Assembly: GCA_934393265.1 (NCBI GenBank)
Contig: CAKRQL010000005.1
Span: forward strand, 5,220 to 69,219
DNA: 64,000 nucleotides
Origin: an uncultured Eubacteriales bacterium
Lineage (GTDB): Bacteria > Bacillota > Clostridia > Oscillospirales > CAG-272
Reading direction: 5' to 3'
The notes beneath the pieces were generated by a model. That model worked only from the letters and a program-made list of their open reading frames with translations. It ran no database searches and was not told where the DNA came from. The position numbers and the translations under genes were made by a program. Shown here piece by piece: positions 43,879-52,760 of the stretch. Position 1 is the stretch's first letter. The number at the start of each line of letters is the position of its first letter.

Positions 43879-45135
43879 TCAGCAGCCCGCCATCTCGTCA
43901 ATAGCCCGCATTACGCCGAGCTTCCCGTATTCATACGTGAGACCGCCCTGAAGGTAGGCGGTATACGGCTCTGTCAGCGGTCCGTCACAGGAGAGCTCGT
44001 TTGTCGCACCGGTGACAAAGGTGCCGGCAGAGGAAATCTCCGGGTGCGGGTAGCCGGGCATGTCCGACGGGACCGGCGTGCAGTACGCCTCTACCGGCGA
44101 GCCCTTCTGAACCCCTATACAGAATTTTATGAGCTTCTCCGCCGAGTGCAGATCTACCGTCTGGACTATATCGGTTCGTTTCTCGTCGTAGCTCGGCGAG
44201 ACGTCGGTATACCCCGAGAGAGCAAGCATACGGGCGGCGAACGCCATTGATTTGAGCGTCGCAGCGACGGCAGAGGGCGCCATGAACAGTCCCTTGTAGA
44301 ACGAGGCAAGCTGATTGAAGTTTGCGCCGAGGCTCTTTCCAACGCATGGGGCTGTCAGCCGCTCGGCTATATCCTCTATAACATCCCTGCGACCGACACA
44401 ATACGCCCCGCTGACGGCGTGTCCGGCGCCGAGATTCTTCATCATCGAGCCGACAAAGACGTCCGCGCCGACATCGGTCGGCTCCCTGTCCTCGGTAAAC
44501 TCGCCGTAGCAGTTATCGACCATGATAATAGTATCCGGCGACGCCTCGCGGCAGACCTTTATAGCCTCGGCTATTTTATCTATCGTGAGACTTCTTCTGT
44601 GGGCGTAGCCGCGGCTGCGCTGTATGGCGGCGACGCGGACATCCCCGCGGGAGAGCCGCTCTCTTATCGCGTCAAGGTCAAAATCGTCGCCGCGGAGGGC
44701 TACCTCGTCATATTTTACTCCCCATTTTATAAGGGAATTACGGCTGTCCCCCGATGTTCCTATTACGCTCTGGAGGGTGTCATACGGTGTGCCGGATATA
44801 TAGACCAGCGTCTCGCCCGCGCGGAGCAGCGCGCTCATCGTGACGTAGAGGGCATGGGTGCCGGACATCAGCTGCGGGCGAACAAGCGCGTCCTCCGCAT
44901 TAAAGATTTTCGCGTATATTTCCTCAAGTTTTTCTCTTCCCGCGTCGGTATACCCATATCCCGTAACCTCTATAAAATCCGAGCTCGAGAGCTTACATTC
45001 CTGAAAGGCACGGAGCACCTTTGCCGAGCAGATAAGGGCGTTCTCGTCTATTTTCTTAAATATCCCGGTAAGGTCAGCCTCTGCCATCCCGGCGAGCTTT
45101 ACCGTTTTGTCGCTTATATCGTATCCGTAATACAT
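43879..45135 (-). CDS. Methionine gamma-lyase-family PLP enzyme (aluminium-resistance type)
   Basis: The 418-residue PLP-dependent protein of the PF06838 family has MSGTHALYVTMSALLRAGE (cofactor phosphate site) near residue 88, IQRSRGYAHRRSLTIDKI, IIMVDNCYGEF with the Asp that binds the pyridine nitrogen, and SMMKNLGAG with the Schiff-base Lys. Members are annotated as aluminium-resistance proteins or methionine gamma-lyase-like; the physiological reaction is not settled. AAAGGT precedes the start. It directly precedes thiN. Confidence 0.87.
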   Translation of the reverse strand: MYYGYDISDKTVKLAGMAEADLTGIFKKIDENALICSAKVLRAFQECKLSSSDFIEVTGYGYTDAGREKLEEIYAKIFNAEDALVRPQLMSGTHALYVTMSALLRAGETLVYISGTPYDTLQSVIGTSGDSRNSLIKWGVKYDEVALRGDDFDLDAIRERLSRGDVRVAAIQRSRGYAHRRSLTIDKIAEAIKVCREASPDTIIMVDNCYGEFTEDREPTDVGADVFVGSMMKNLGAGHAVSGAYCVGRRDVIEDIAERLTAPCVGKSLGANFNQLASFYKGLFMAPSAVAATLKSMAFAARMLALSGYTDVSPSYDEKRTDIVQTVDLHSAEKLIKFCIGVQKGSPVEAYCTPVPSDMPGYPHPEISSAGTFVTGATNELSCDGPLTEPYTAYLQGGLTYEYGKLGVMRAIDEMAGC

Positions 45136-45183
45136 TTACCTTTTTTCAAACCTCAAAATCAAGTATTTTTCTTCAAAACTGCC

Positions 45184-45193
45184 GTACCCGTGT
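45184..45193 (-). repeat. Intergenic decamer, site 5 (ACACGGGTAC, one mismatch)
   Basis: On the minus strand it follows the yjjG stop codon after seven bases. Confidence 0.4.
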
Positions 45194-45200
45194 ATGATTT

Positions 45201-45890
45201 TCACGGTATTCTTGCTATCAGCTCCGGGAGCGTGCCGAGCTCCTTTATCTCGTAGTCCGGGGTAATATCCGGGGGAGCGGCAGCTCCCGACGGGTTATAC
45301 CACACGGTGCGCACACCGGCGTTCATCCCGCCCTTTATATCCGACGTCAGGCTGTCGCCTATCACCAGAGCCTCCTCGCGGTGAAAATCCGGAACCGTGC
45401 GAAACGCCGCGGCGAAAAACTGTGCGCCCGGCTTCTCGTATCCTATCTCCTGCGAGATGAATATCCCGTCGAAAAGACTGCGTATTCCTGCAGAGTCGAT
45501 TCTCCTGTCCTGTATCGATTTTGTGCCGTTGGAGATTATATAGAGGTGATACCTGCCGAACAGTGAGCGGATAAGCTCCTCCGCGCCGTCGATATAGTAA
45601 TGCCTGTCTCCGAGACGGCGGGCGTAGCCGTCCTCTGCCGCGAGCTCCGAGGCGGCGGGAGAGTACTTATCAAACAGCTCGCGGAAGCGGTGGTACATCA
45701 CGTACTCCCGCGTCACCTCCCCGCGTTCAAGCGCGCGCCAATGCTCACCGTTTATCCTCACATAGTCGGCAACCATTTCCTCTGTCGGAGTGACGCCGAC
45801 ATCGCGGAGCGCGCCGTCGAGAGCTATCCGCTCCGCAGCCGAAAAATCAAACAGCGTGTTGTCAAGGTCAAAAAACAAATGCTTTATCAT
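45201..45890 (-). CDS. yjjG: YjjG-family noncanonical pyrimidine nucleotidase (HAD)
   Basis: The 229-residue HAD phosphatase has FFDLDNTLFDFSAAE (motif I, nucleophile and acid Asp), YIISNGTKSIQDRRI (motif II), FISQEIGYEKPGAQFF (motif III Lys) and VIGDSLTSDIKGGMNAG (motif IV). The LFDFSAAE after motif I is the YjjG/YfnB hallmark. These enzymes dephosphorylate pyrimidine nucleoside monophosphates, including noncanonical ones. It starts eight bases after the rhamnosidase stop. The link between them may be only transcriptional. Confidence 0.88.
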   Translation of the reverse strand: MIKHLFFDLDNTLFDFSAAERIALDGALRDVGVTPTEEMVADYVRINGEHWRALERGEVTREYVMYHRFRELFDKYSPAASELAAEDGYARRLGDRHYYIDGAEELIRSLFGRYHLYIISNGTKSIQDRRIDSAGIRSLFDGIFISQEIGYEKPGAQFFAAAFRTVPDFHREEALVIGDSLTSDIKGGMNAGVRTVWYNPSGAAAPPDITPDYEIKELGTLPELIARIP

Positions 45891-45897
45891 ATTAACC

Positions 45898-48126
45898 TCA
45901 GGTTGTGTAGATATATTCGCCGCCGGTGACGTTCACCGGGGGCTTGCCGGGTATCTCGACCCGCGCGCACATGCCGTCCGGAATACTTATTTCATATCTC
46001 ACCGACTCGTCGGTATACTGCCATGAAACTCCTATTTTACCGTGCGGGGTGTCAAGAGAGCCGGACGCGGAGCCGAGACGCCTGTCCGGGCGCGGAGCTA
46101 TCACCGGCTGTGAATACCCGGCGCTGTCCTCCGTCTGCCGTATTCCGAGCGTCGTCTCAAAGAGCCATGCGGCGACGGCACCGTAGGCATAGTGGTTAAA
46201 GGAATTCATATCGTCAGACCAGAATGTACCGTCCGCGCGGAGGCTGTCCCAGTGCTCCCACATCGTAGTAGCTCCGTGGCGGACGGGATAGAGCCATGAA
46301 GGAGCCTTTGTCTGCAGGAGGAGATTATATGCCTCCGTAACATAGCCCTCCGAGGACAGGACCGGGAGGAGAAGCGGAGTACCGATAAATCCGGTGCTCA
46401 TTTTTCCGCCGTTATCCTTTATGAGTGCGACGAGCTTCTTTGCTATCGCCCCGCGCTCGCCGGGGTCGGCAAGGTCGAAGGCAAGGAGAATTGCGAGGCT
46501 CGTCTGCGTTACGGCTTTTGCGCGGCGCGCTCTGCCCGCGCCGTCGCCTTTTTTGTATACTGCCGGCATACCGGAGGACATAAAGGTCTCGCGGAAGGCG
46601 CGGCGCACGGAGGTACAGAGCTTTTCATACTCAGTCGTATCCTCGCCTATCACCTGCCCCATTTTCACAAAGAGGGAAAGCGAGTAGGAATAGTACGCCG
46701 AGGCTATAAAATCGGTCTGTGTTGCGCCGACGAAGGCACCCTCTCCGGCGTCGGTAGCCAGCCAGTCGCCGAAATGCTTCCCGCCTGTCCAGAGATACTC
46801 CTCATCTCCGGCGGAGCGCATATATTCTATCCAGCCGCGCATAAGCGGGAAATTTCTGCGTATCACCTCCGGGTCGCCGTACGCGCGGTAGAGCTCCCAC
46901 GGGCAGATCACCGCAGCGTCTCCCCACCCGGCGGAGGTTCCCTCCTCGTCCATACCCGGTACCATAGGGCAGAACCTCGGTACGGAGCCGTCGGCCCTCT
47001 GCTCTGCCGCGAGGTCGGCGAGCCACTTATCAAAGAAGCGCGAGGTGTCGTATATCATTGACGCCGTGCGGCAGAAAATCTGCGCGTCTCCCGTCCAGCC
47101 GAGGCGCTCGTCCCTCTGCGGGCAGTCGGTCGGTATATCCACAAAATTACTGCGCTCGCCCCACACGACGTTCTGAAAGAGCCTGTCAACATCCTGATTT
47201 GCCGATGTGAAGTACCCCGTTCTCTTCATATCGCTGTAAAGCGCAACGGCGGTGAACGCCGACGGGTCGGGCTCACCGGGGAATTCGTCTATTCTTATGT
47301 AACGGAAGCCGTGGTAGGTATACGACGGCTTTAAGATATCGCGCCCGCCCGAGAGGACGTATGTGTCTCTCTGCTTTGCCTCGCGGAGGTTTCCCGTATA
47401 GAAATTGCCGTCTTTATCAAGCACCTCGGCGTGCGATATTGATACACGCTCCCCGGCTTTCCCGGTAATTTTTATTTCAACATACCCGGCGAGGTTCTGC
47501 CCGAAGTCGATGATTCTCTCACCGCTTGGCGAAATGACAAGCCGGCGCGCGGCTACCCTCTCGTGCTCGGTAACGAGCCCGGAATACTGCGGTGCCAGGC
47601 GCACATCTATCCCCTTATCCGGCAGTGCCGTACCTATCAGACGCGGTGTCACCGTTAAGTCGACCGTCTCGCCGTCGTATATCTCGGAATCTGTAACCGG
47701 GGTGGTCAGAACCTCCCATTTTCCGTCGCTGAACACCTCCTTTGTCTTTCCGCCCTCGTATTCGAGCTTCAGATAGAAGATTGCCGACGGGTGGTCTGCG
47801 TAGAGCCTGCCCTCACGCATAAGCGAAAGCGGGCTCCGCGCCCAGCCCTTTCCGACGCTAACCGACAGGGTGTTCTTCCCCTCGCTCAGCATATCGGTTA
47901 TATCGTATCTCTGATAGAGCACGCGGTTTTTATATGAGGTCCAGCCGGGGGCGAGGACAGCGGAGGATACCTCCCTGCCGTTCACGCGGAATTTATACAC
48001 GCCCATGGCACTGACGCAGGCGGAAGCCCTTTTAAGCCCTCCCGCAACGTCCGCACTTCCGCGGAATTCAACAGCGGCGGAGCCGGTGTCCTCAGGCGGC
48101 ATTATCCATTTTGATTTTCTGTTCAT
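45898..48126 (-). CDS. Alpha-L-rhamnosidase (GH78)
   Basis: The 742-residue enzyme has the GH78 layout: an N-terminal beta-sandwich with FRVNGREVSSAVLAPGWTSY near residue 50, a middle sandwich ending YHGFRYIRIDEFPG, then the (alpha/alpha)6 catalytic domain starting DCPQRDERLGWTGDAQIFCR near 335, with the acidic residues used in catalysis, and TTMWEHWDSL with the conserved Glu. It releases terminal L-rhamnose from glycosides. No signal peptide is present, so it is probably cytoplasmic and acts on imported oligosaccharides. The start follows TGGAGGAGAG. Confidence 0.93.
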   Translation of the reverse strand: MNRKSKWIMPPEDTGSAAVEFRGSADVAGGLKRASACVSAMGVYKFRVNGREVSSAVLAPGWTSYKNRVLYQRYDITDMLSEGKNTLSVSVGKGWARSPLSLMREGRLYADHPSAIFYLKLEYEGGKTKEVFSDGKWEVLTTPVTDSEIYDGETVDLTVTPRLIGTALPDKGIDVRLAPQYSGLVTEHERVAARRLVISPSGERIIDFGQNLAGYVEIKITGKAGERVSISHAEVLDKDGNFYTGNLREAKQRDTYVLSGGRDILKPSYTYHGFRYIRIDEFPGEPDPSAFTAVALYSDMKRTGYFTSANQDVDRLFQNVVWGERSNFVDIPTDCPQRDERLGWTGDAQIFCRTASMIYDTSRFFDKWLADLAAEQRADGSVPRFCPMVPGMDEEGTSAGWGDAAVICPWELYRAYGDPEVIRRNFPLMRGWIEYMRSAGDEEYLWTGGKHFGDWLATDAGEGAFVGATQTDFIASAYYSYSLSLFVKMGQVIGEDTTEYEKLCTSVRRAFRETFMSSGMPAVYKKGDGAGRARRAKAVTQTSLAILLAFDLADPGERGAIAKKLVALIKDNGGKMSTGFIGTPLLLPVLSSEGYVTEAYNLLLQTKAPSWLYPVRHGATTMWEHWDSLRADGTFWSDDMNSFNHYAYGAVAAWLFETTLGIRQTEDSAGYSQPVIAPRPDRRLGSASGSLDTPHGKIGVSWQYTDESVRYEISIPDGMCARVEIPGKPPVNVTGGEYIYTT

Positions 48127-48149
48127 ACTCTCCTCCAGATACCTCCGGC

Positions 48150-48827
48150 TCAGCCGAATATGCGGTATTTTCCCGACTTCACTATCCGCCGGTAGTCGGC
48201 GACGGAGAGAATCGGCTCATCAGTCACTATCCCCGCAAGGCTCGCCACGGGGAATTTACTGCCGTTGTGGTTATCCGAGCCCGCGACGCCGGGGAGCCCG
48301 TAATGCTCTGCATACAGTGCGGTCAGGTCATACGTCTCTTTTCCGTTCATGCCGTTAAGAACCTCGACGGCGTCAACGCTCCGGGGGAAGAGGCGGATAT
48401 GGTCTATATAACTTGCCTCCCGGTACGGATGCGCCTGAACGACGAACGCCCCGCTTTTGCGCAGAAAATCAAGCTTTTCTCTGTACGGCATGTCCATTAT
48501 ACCGGGGTGCGAGAGGTACCAGAGCTTAGAGAGCCCGTAGACAAGAAAGTCGGTGCCGCGGTCCGACATTTCTACCCCGGTAAAGACCTTAAGCCCTATC
48601 TGCTTTCCTATTCTCTCGCCCTCCTCGGCGTCCGAAAAATAGAATTCTATCTTATCGCGGTAGGGGCGGCTCTTATCGAAATTTATGTTTCCGTCAAGGA
48701 AATGGTTTGTTATAAAGACCCCGTCGTAGCCGGAGCTCTTATAAAACCGGAGCGAGTCTGCCACCGTCGCCGTGGCGCATCGGCTCACAGGGCTCGTATG
48801 AAGATGTGTCTCATATCTGTATTCCAT
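48150..48827 (-). CDS. PHP-domain hydrolase
   Basis: The 225-residue protein has the PHP metal motifs: YETHLHTSPVS at the N-terminus, GVFITNHFLDGN near 37, GVEMSD near 85 and a C-terminal GSDNHNGSKF. PHP proteins are metal-dependent phosphoesterases or phosphatases; this short form resembles histidinol-phosphatase-like proteins, but the substrate is unknown. GGGAGGAAAAT precedes the ATG at 48827. It is the first gene of the minus-strand run through the rhamnosidase and yjjG. Confidence 0.85.
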   Translation of the reverse strand: MEYRYETHLHTSPVSRCATATVADSLRFYKSSGYDGVFITNHFLDGNINFDKSRPYRDKIEFYFSDAEEGERIGKQIGLKVFTGVEMSDRGTDFLVYGLSKLWYLSHPGIMDMPYREKLDFLRKSGAFVVQAHPYREASYIDHIRLFPRSVDAVEVLNGMNGKETYDLTALYAEHYGLPGVAGSDNHNGSKFPVASLAGIVTDEPILSVADYRRIVKSGKYRIFG

Positions 48828-48964
48828 ATTTTCCTCCCGGGCAAGGGTCATGCGGGAAAGCATTCCCGTAAAAATTCACTACATTAAAAGTCTATCATAT
48901 CCCGCGCGTAATTTCAAGGCGTGCGCGCAAAATAAAGCGGAAAATACATTTTTCCGGAATTTCC

Positions 48965-48993
48965 TTGAAAATTTCTCCCGGATGTAGTAGAAT
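48965..48993 (+). promoter_or_regulatory. Promoter of the PAP2 gene
   Basis: TTGAAA (48965-48970), 17-base spacer, TAGAAT (48988-48993), about 50 bases before the start. Confidence 0.7.
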
Positions 48994-49042
48994 GTAAGAA
49001 AAGGACGCCGATACGGCGCAAAAAGTACGAAAGGAACGTGAC

Positions 49043-49546
49043 ATGGAAGAAAAGCTCAATGCACTGCGCCGCGCGGCATATAACGACCGTCGCCTCTCCG
49101 ACGCGCTGCACACAGGCTCGGTATTCTCCGCCTGTGTCGCGGCTTATGCTGTCGTGTGGCTGCTGCTTACCGAGCTTTCGGTCAGCGCAGTATATGCGGC
49201 GGCGCTCGCGGCGGTTATGGCTGTGCCGTTCGTTATCGTGACGGTGGTTCGCGCGCTTATCAACGCTCCGCGCCCGTACGAAATCCTTGACTTCTATGAG
49301 GTCAAGCCGAAAAGCAAAAAAGGTCATTCCTTCCCCTCCCGTCATGCGGCGTCCGCATTCGTTATCGCGGCGGTCGTCATATTCCATTCGGTGTGGTTCG
49401 GAGCTCTTCTCTTCGCGCTCGGAATACTTCTCTGCGTCTGCCGCGTCATACTCGGTATTCACTTTGTGCGCGACGTTCTGGCGGGGGCTCTGATAGGGCT
49501 CATCTCCGGGATAGCCGGTATGCTGATACTCCGCGGGATATTCTGA
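49043..49546 (+). CDS. PAP2-family membrane phosphatase
   Basis: The 167-residue protein has several predicted membrane helices and the acid phosphatase signature in three parts: KPKSKKGHSFPSRHAASAF (PSRH replacing PSGH) near 92-105 and CRVILGIHFVRDVLAGA near 133-150 (Cys in place of the usual Ser). It would dephosphorylate a lipid pyrophosphate, such as undecaprenyl pyrophosphate, or phosphatidic acid. AAAGGAACG lies upstream. Confidence 0.85.
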   Translation: MEEKLNALRRAAYNDRRLSDALHTGSVFSACVAAYAVVWLLLTELSVSAVYAAALAAVMAVPFVIVTVVRALINAPRPYEILDFYEVKPKSKKGHSFPSRHAASAFVIAAVVIFHSVWFGALLFALGILLCVCRVILGIHFVRDVLAGALIGLISGIAGMLILRGIF

Positions 49547-49553
49547 AAAGCCC

Positions 49554-49563
49554 ATACCCGTGT
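49554..49563 (-). repeat. ACACGGGTAT intergenic decamer, site 6
   Basis: Present on the minus strand, eight bases after the PAP2 stop codon. Confidence 0.5.
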
Positions 49564-49653
49564 ATGCTTTTTCGCCGCTGTCGGGCGGTGCGTATGCCGA
49601 AAAACTATATATTAAAGGTCGAAAGGAGCCCCGCCGGGGCGGTCAGGCTTTTT

Positions 49654-50481
49654 ATGGAAAAGCTCTATTACTGTTTATGGTATTTCTTTATTTTTGCCTT
49701 TCTCGGGTGGTGCATGGAGGTCGCCTACGCCGCGGTTAAGAGCGGGCGGTTTGTAAACCGCGGCTTCGACAACGGTCCGGTCTGCCCTATATACGGCTAC
49801 GGCGTCGTGCTCGTTTATCTCGTCGTCGGTCCCCTGCGCGACAAATGGCTGACGCTGTTTTTAGCCTCCGCCGCGCTGACAACCGGAATTGAGCTTGTGA
49901 CCGGGTTTGTGCTTGATAAGGTTTTCCATAACAAATGGTGGGACTATTCAAAGCAAAAATTCAACATAGGCGGGTATGTCTGTCTCCTGTTTTCACTGAT
50001 ATGGGGCGTGCTCTGCACCGCGGTTGTAAAGCTCACATTCAACCCGATAGATAATCTGATAGCGAAGCTGCCGCGCCCTGTCGGATATACCGTGCTCGGC
50101 ATATTTCTCGCCATTCACCTTGTCGACACGGTTGTGTCGGTCTCTGCCGCGTTCGGATTTTCAAAGCGGCTCGACGCTATACAGAAGCTCGGCGACGGGC
50201 TCCACCGCGGGAGCGATGCCATAGGCGAAAAGATCTCCTCCGGCACACTCACGATGTACGACGGTCTCGAAAATCTCTCAAAGCGGAGCAGACGCGCGAT
50301 GCGCCGACTGCTCGATGCGTTCCCTACCATGAACTCAAAGCGGCACGGTGAGGCGCTTATTGCCGCAAGGCAGAGGCTCGCACAGCTCCGGGCACATGCC
50401 GCAGAAAAGGCGGCGGAGAGAAAAGCCGAGCGCAGGAAAGAAAAGCAGGAAAAGAAAGAACAGCGGAAAACAGAAAATTGA
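49654..50481 (+). CDS. PF06541-type membrane protein (putative ABC transporter permease family)
   Basis: The 275-residue protein opens MEKLYYCLWYFFIFAFLGW and has about six hydrophobic helices with the family's FVNRGFDNGPVCPIYGYG and NKWWDYSKQKFNIGGYVCLLFSL motifs. The C-terminal third is a basic Ala/Glu/Lys-rich helix (AEKAAERKAERRKEKQEKK). Members are called putative ABC permeases, but the function is unproven. The ATG at 49654 lies 26 bases after AAAGGAG, with a GCCCC/GGGGC hairpin (49628-49640) in between that may bring the two together; an in-frame ATG at 49591 is the alternative. Confidence 0.75.
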   Translation: MEKLYYCLWYFFIFAFLGWCMEVAYAAVKSGRFVNRGFDNGPVCPIYGYGVVLVYLVVGPLRDKWLTLFLASAALTTGIELVTGFVLDKVFHNKWWDYSKQKFNIGGYVCLLFSLIWGVLCTAVVKLTFNPIDNLIAKLPRPVGYTVLGIFLAIHLVDTVVSVSAAFGFSKRLDAIQKLGDGLHRGSDAIGEKISSGTLTMYDGLENLSKRSRRAMRRLLDAFPTMNSKRHGEALIAARQRLAQLRAHAAEKAAERKAERRKEKQEKKEQRKTEN

Positions 50482-50540
50482 AGCAGCTTCTGTATATCGC
50501 AATTTTGTAAATAAAGCTTTACAAAAAAGGAGAATTAATT

Positions 50541-51335
50541 ATGTCACTTGCAATAATCACCGGTGCGTCCAGCGGGATAGGACGCGAATTTGCAAAGCAG
50601 CTCCATGAAACTCTCGGAATAGATGAATTCTGGTTCATTGCCCGGCGGGCAGAGCGCATGGAGGAGCTCGCACGTGACCTATCCGTAAAGGCTAAAATAA
50701 TATCAGCGGATCTCACGACAGACGCGGGGATAGAAAAGGTACGCGCCACGCTCGAGAGCGAAAAGCCGGTTGTAAGCTACCTTATAAACGCCGCAGGGTT
50801 CGGCAAATTCGGCTCATTCGAGGTTCTCGACGAGAGCGAGGTGCGCAAGATGATAGACCTCAACGTCAAGGCTCTTGTCTTAATAACCCACATGTGTATC
50901 CCCTATATGGCGAGGGGCGGCAGGATAATAGAGATGGGCAGCGGCTCCTGCTTTACCCCGCTCCCGAGCTTCAATATTTATGCCTCGTCCAAGGCGTTCG
51001 TGCTCCATTATACCAAGGCACTGAACTATGAAATAAAGCCCTACGGACTGCGGGCTACCTGCTTCTGCCCCGGGTGGGTGGAGACCGAGTTTCTCCCGCT
51101 CGCGACGGCGGTCCCCGGCGCATACGTGCCGAAGAAAACCGAGCCGCTGCTTAAGGTCAGCGATGTCGTCCGCCGATGCATAAAGGCGAGCGTCAAGGGC
51201 AAAACAATGTGCGTCACGAACTGGTATACGAAGCTTCAGCACGTGCTCTTCAAGCTCCTGCCGGATAAGGTGCTTACGAACGCTTGGATGAAAATGTTAA
51301 AGAAGAACCCCGATAAGGAGAGCGACCGCGGCTGA
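50541..51335 (+). CDS. Short-chain dehydrogenase/reductase
   Basis: The 264-residue classical SDR has IITGASSGIGREFA at the N-terminus (the TGxxxGIG cofactor loop), NAAGFG near 83 (variant of NNAG), the catalytic Ser in IEMGSGS, YASSK (Tyr-x-x-x-Lys) near 150 and CFCPGWVETEF. It oxidises or reduces a carbonyl with NAD(P); the substrate is unknown. AAAAGGAGAA lies upstream. It heads a run with a flavin reductase and an HTH gene. Confidence 0.9.
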   Translation: MSLAIITGASSGIGREFAKQLHETLGIDEFWFIARRAERMEELARDLSVKAKIISADLTTDAGIEKVRATLESEKPVVSYLINAAGFGKFGSFEVLDESEVRKMIDLNVKALVLITHMCIPYMARGGRIIEMGSGSCFTPLPSFNIYASSKAFVLHYTKALNYEIKPYGLRATCFCPGWVETEFLPLATAVPGAYVPKKTEPLLKVSDVVRRCIKASVKGKTMCVTNWYTKLQHVLFKLLPDKVLTNAWMKMLKKNPDKESDRG

Positions 51336-51421
51336 CGGATAAAACAGCCGGCAAAAAGCGGTAAAGCAAGCCCAAAAGCAACCAAAGCAAGCGAAATAAA
51401 GACAAAAGCGCAGAAAAAGAC

Positions 51422-52132
51422 ATGGAAAGACAGAATTTCAAGCCCGGAGCCATGACGGCGCCCCTCCCCGCAGTGCTCGTAACGGTCGGAGAGCCGGGGA
51501 AAGCCAACATAATAACCGTCGCATGGACGGGTATTCTCAATACGAACCCGCCGAAAACCTATGTTTCGGTGCGCCCTACCCGCCATTCGCACGATATTCT
51601 CGCGGCGGGGCGTGAATTTGTAATAAATCTCCCGACATCTCGTATGGTGCGCGAAGTGGATTATTGCGGGATTTTCACGGGTAAAAAGGTCAATAAGTTT
51701 GAAAAGTGCCATTTTACCGAGCAAAAGAGCGCAATCGTCGCACCGCCGACGATTGCCGAGTGTCCCCTCTCGCTCGAATGTCGGGTGACGGATATTATCC
51801 CCCTCGGCACGCACGACATGTTCGTCGCGGACATTGTCAATATCTCGGTCTCCCCGGAAATACTGGACGCGGACGGCAGAATCTGTCTTGACCGCGCAGG
51901 GCTCATGGCATACTGCCACGGCGAATACTTTGAGCTCGGAAAAAAGATAGGCAAATTCGGCTTCTCGGCGACGAAAAAGAAGCCGGGCGGCAAGGCGCAG
52001 AACGGTGGTAAAGCACAGAATGGCGGTAAAGCGCAGAATGGCGGCAAGGCGCAGAATGGCGGCAGTGACGGCAAGATTACCGGAGCCGCAAGGAGCCGTG
52101 AAAATACAAGCGAAAGGAAGAAACGGAAGTGA
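51422..52132 (+). CDS. Flavin reductase-family protein with repeat tail
   Basis: The 236-residue protein has about 180 residues of the FMN-binding flavin reductase-like fold (PLPAVLVTVGEPGKANIITV, WTGILNTNPPKTYVSVRP, FVINLPTSRMV). Its C-terminal tail contains four tandem GGKAQN hexapeptides and then a basic stretch. The enzyme part binds FMN and reduces flavin or another small acceptor. The tail is not part of the family. The stop overlaps a GTG that starts the HTH gene (GTGA). Confidence 0.88.
   Translation: MERQNFKPGAMTAPLPAVLVTVGEPGKANIITVAWTGILNTNPPKTYVSVRPTRHSHDILAAGREFVINLPTSRMVREVDYCGIFTGKKVNKFEKCHFTEQKSAIVAPPTIAECPLSLECRVTDIIPLGTHDMFVADIVNISVSPEILDADGRICLDRAGLMAYCHGEYFELGKKIGKFGFSATKKKPGGKAQNGGKAQNGGKAQNGGKAQNGGSDGKITGAARSRENTSERKKRK
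51986..52057 (+). repeat. 18-base tandem repeat, four copies
   Basis: Four units, each coding for Gly-Gly-Lys-Ala-Gln-Asn with silent differences, lie in the 3' end of the flavin reductase gene. Confidence 0.92.
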
Positions 52133-52524
52133 GTGACGCATGTACGGAGGCTGTGCGGGAGAAGGTTCTCGCGCTTATCGCCTCGACGTATGACAGTGAC
52201 GCGGCGTTTGAGCGCGCCGCAAAGATACCGGATAAAACGGTAAATAACTGGCGGCGCGGTCGTTCTGCTTCCTTTATGCGTATGCTCCCGGAGCTGTCGC
52301 ACCTGTTCGGCACGGGAATAAGTGAGCTGCTCTCGATGCCCGTCGGCAGAGACTCCTCCGAGCTCTCGGAGGACGAAATGCACCTCGTCCACCTATACCG
52401 CAAGTCAAGAACTATCCCGAAGCCACTGCGCGCGGCGCTCCGCGAGACTCTCGAGAGCACGATAAACCTCTATACCGAGTCGGCAAAGGTGCTCGCCCAA
52501 AAGCCCGCAAAGCCGCAGAAGTAA
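52129..52524 (+). CDS. Helix-turn-helix (XRE-like) protein
   Basis: The 131-residue protein has a lambda-repressor-like DNA-binding domain in its first 70 residues (VLALIASTYDSDAAFERAAK, PDKTVNNWRRGRS as recognition helix, LPELSHLFGTGISELL) and a C-terminal helical region. The GTG start overlaps the flavin reductase stop (GTGA), so it is co-translated with that gene. It may regulate the SDR-flavin reductase run; the target is not visible. Confidence 0.75.
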   Translation: MSDACTEAVREKVLALIASTYDSDAAFERAAKIPDKTVNNWRRGRSASFMRMLPELSHLFGTGISELLSMPVGRDSSELSEDEMHLVHLYRKSRTIPKPLRAALRETLESTINLYTESAKVLAQKPAKPQK

Positions 52525-52599
52525 AAAGCAAGCAAATAATTGCACCATAAAGCAAAGCAGCCCCGCGCCGCTTGCTTATGCGAACACAAATCAATACAG

Positions 52600-52642
52600 A
52601 AAGAGCCCCGGCGCGCTGAACGGCGCACCAGGGGCTCTTTTT
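52600..52642. terminator. Terminator after the HTH gene
   Basis: Ten-base arms AAAGAGCCCC (52600-52609) and GGGGCTCTTT (52631-52640), with further GC pairing in the loop, run into T residues. The 236 bases between 52524 and the hsdR remnant hold nothing else recognised. Confidence 0.88.
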
Positions 52643-52760
52643 CGCTTTCCGGGAATTATCAAAGATAAAACCCGCAAAAATAGCGGTTTTTCGGTATTCT
52701 CGAGAGAAAAATTATTGCGTTTTTATCAAAATGCCGTTTTTTTCGTTTTTGCAATGTAAA

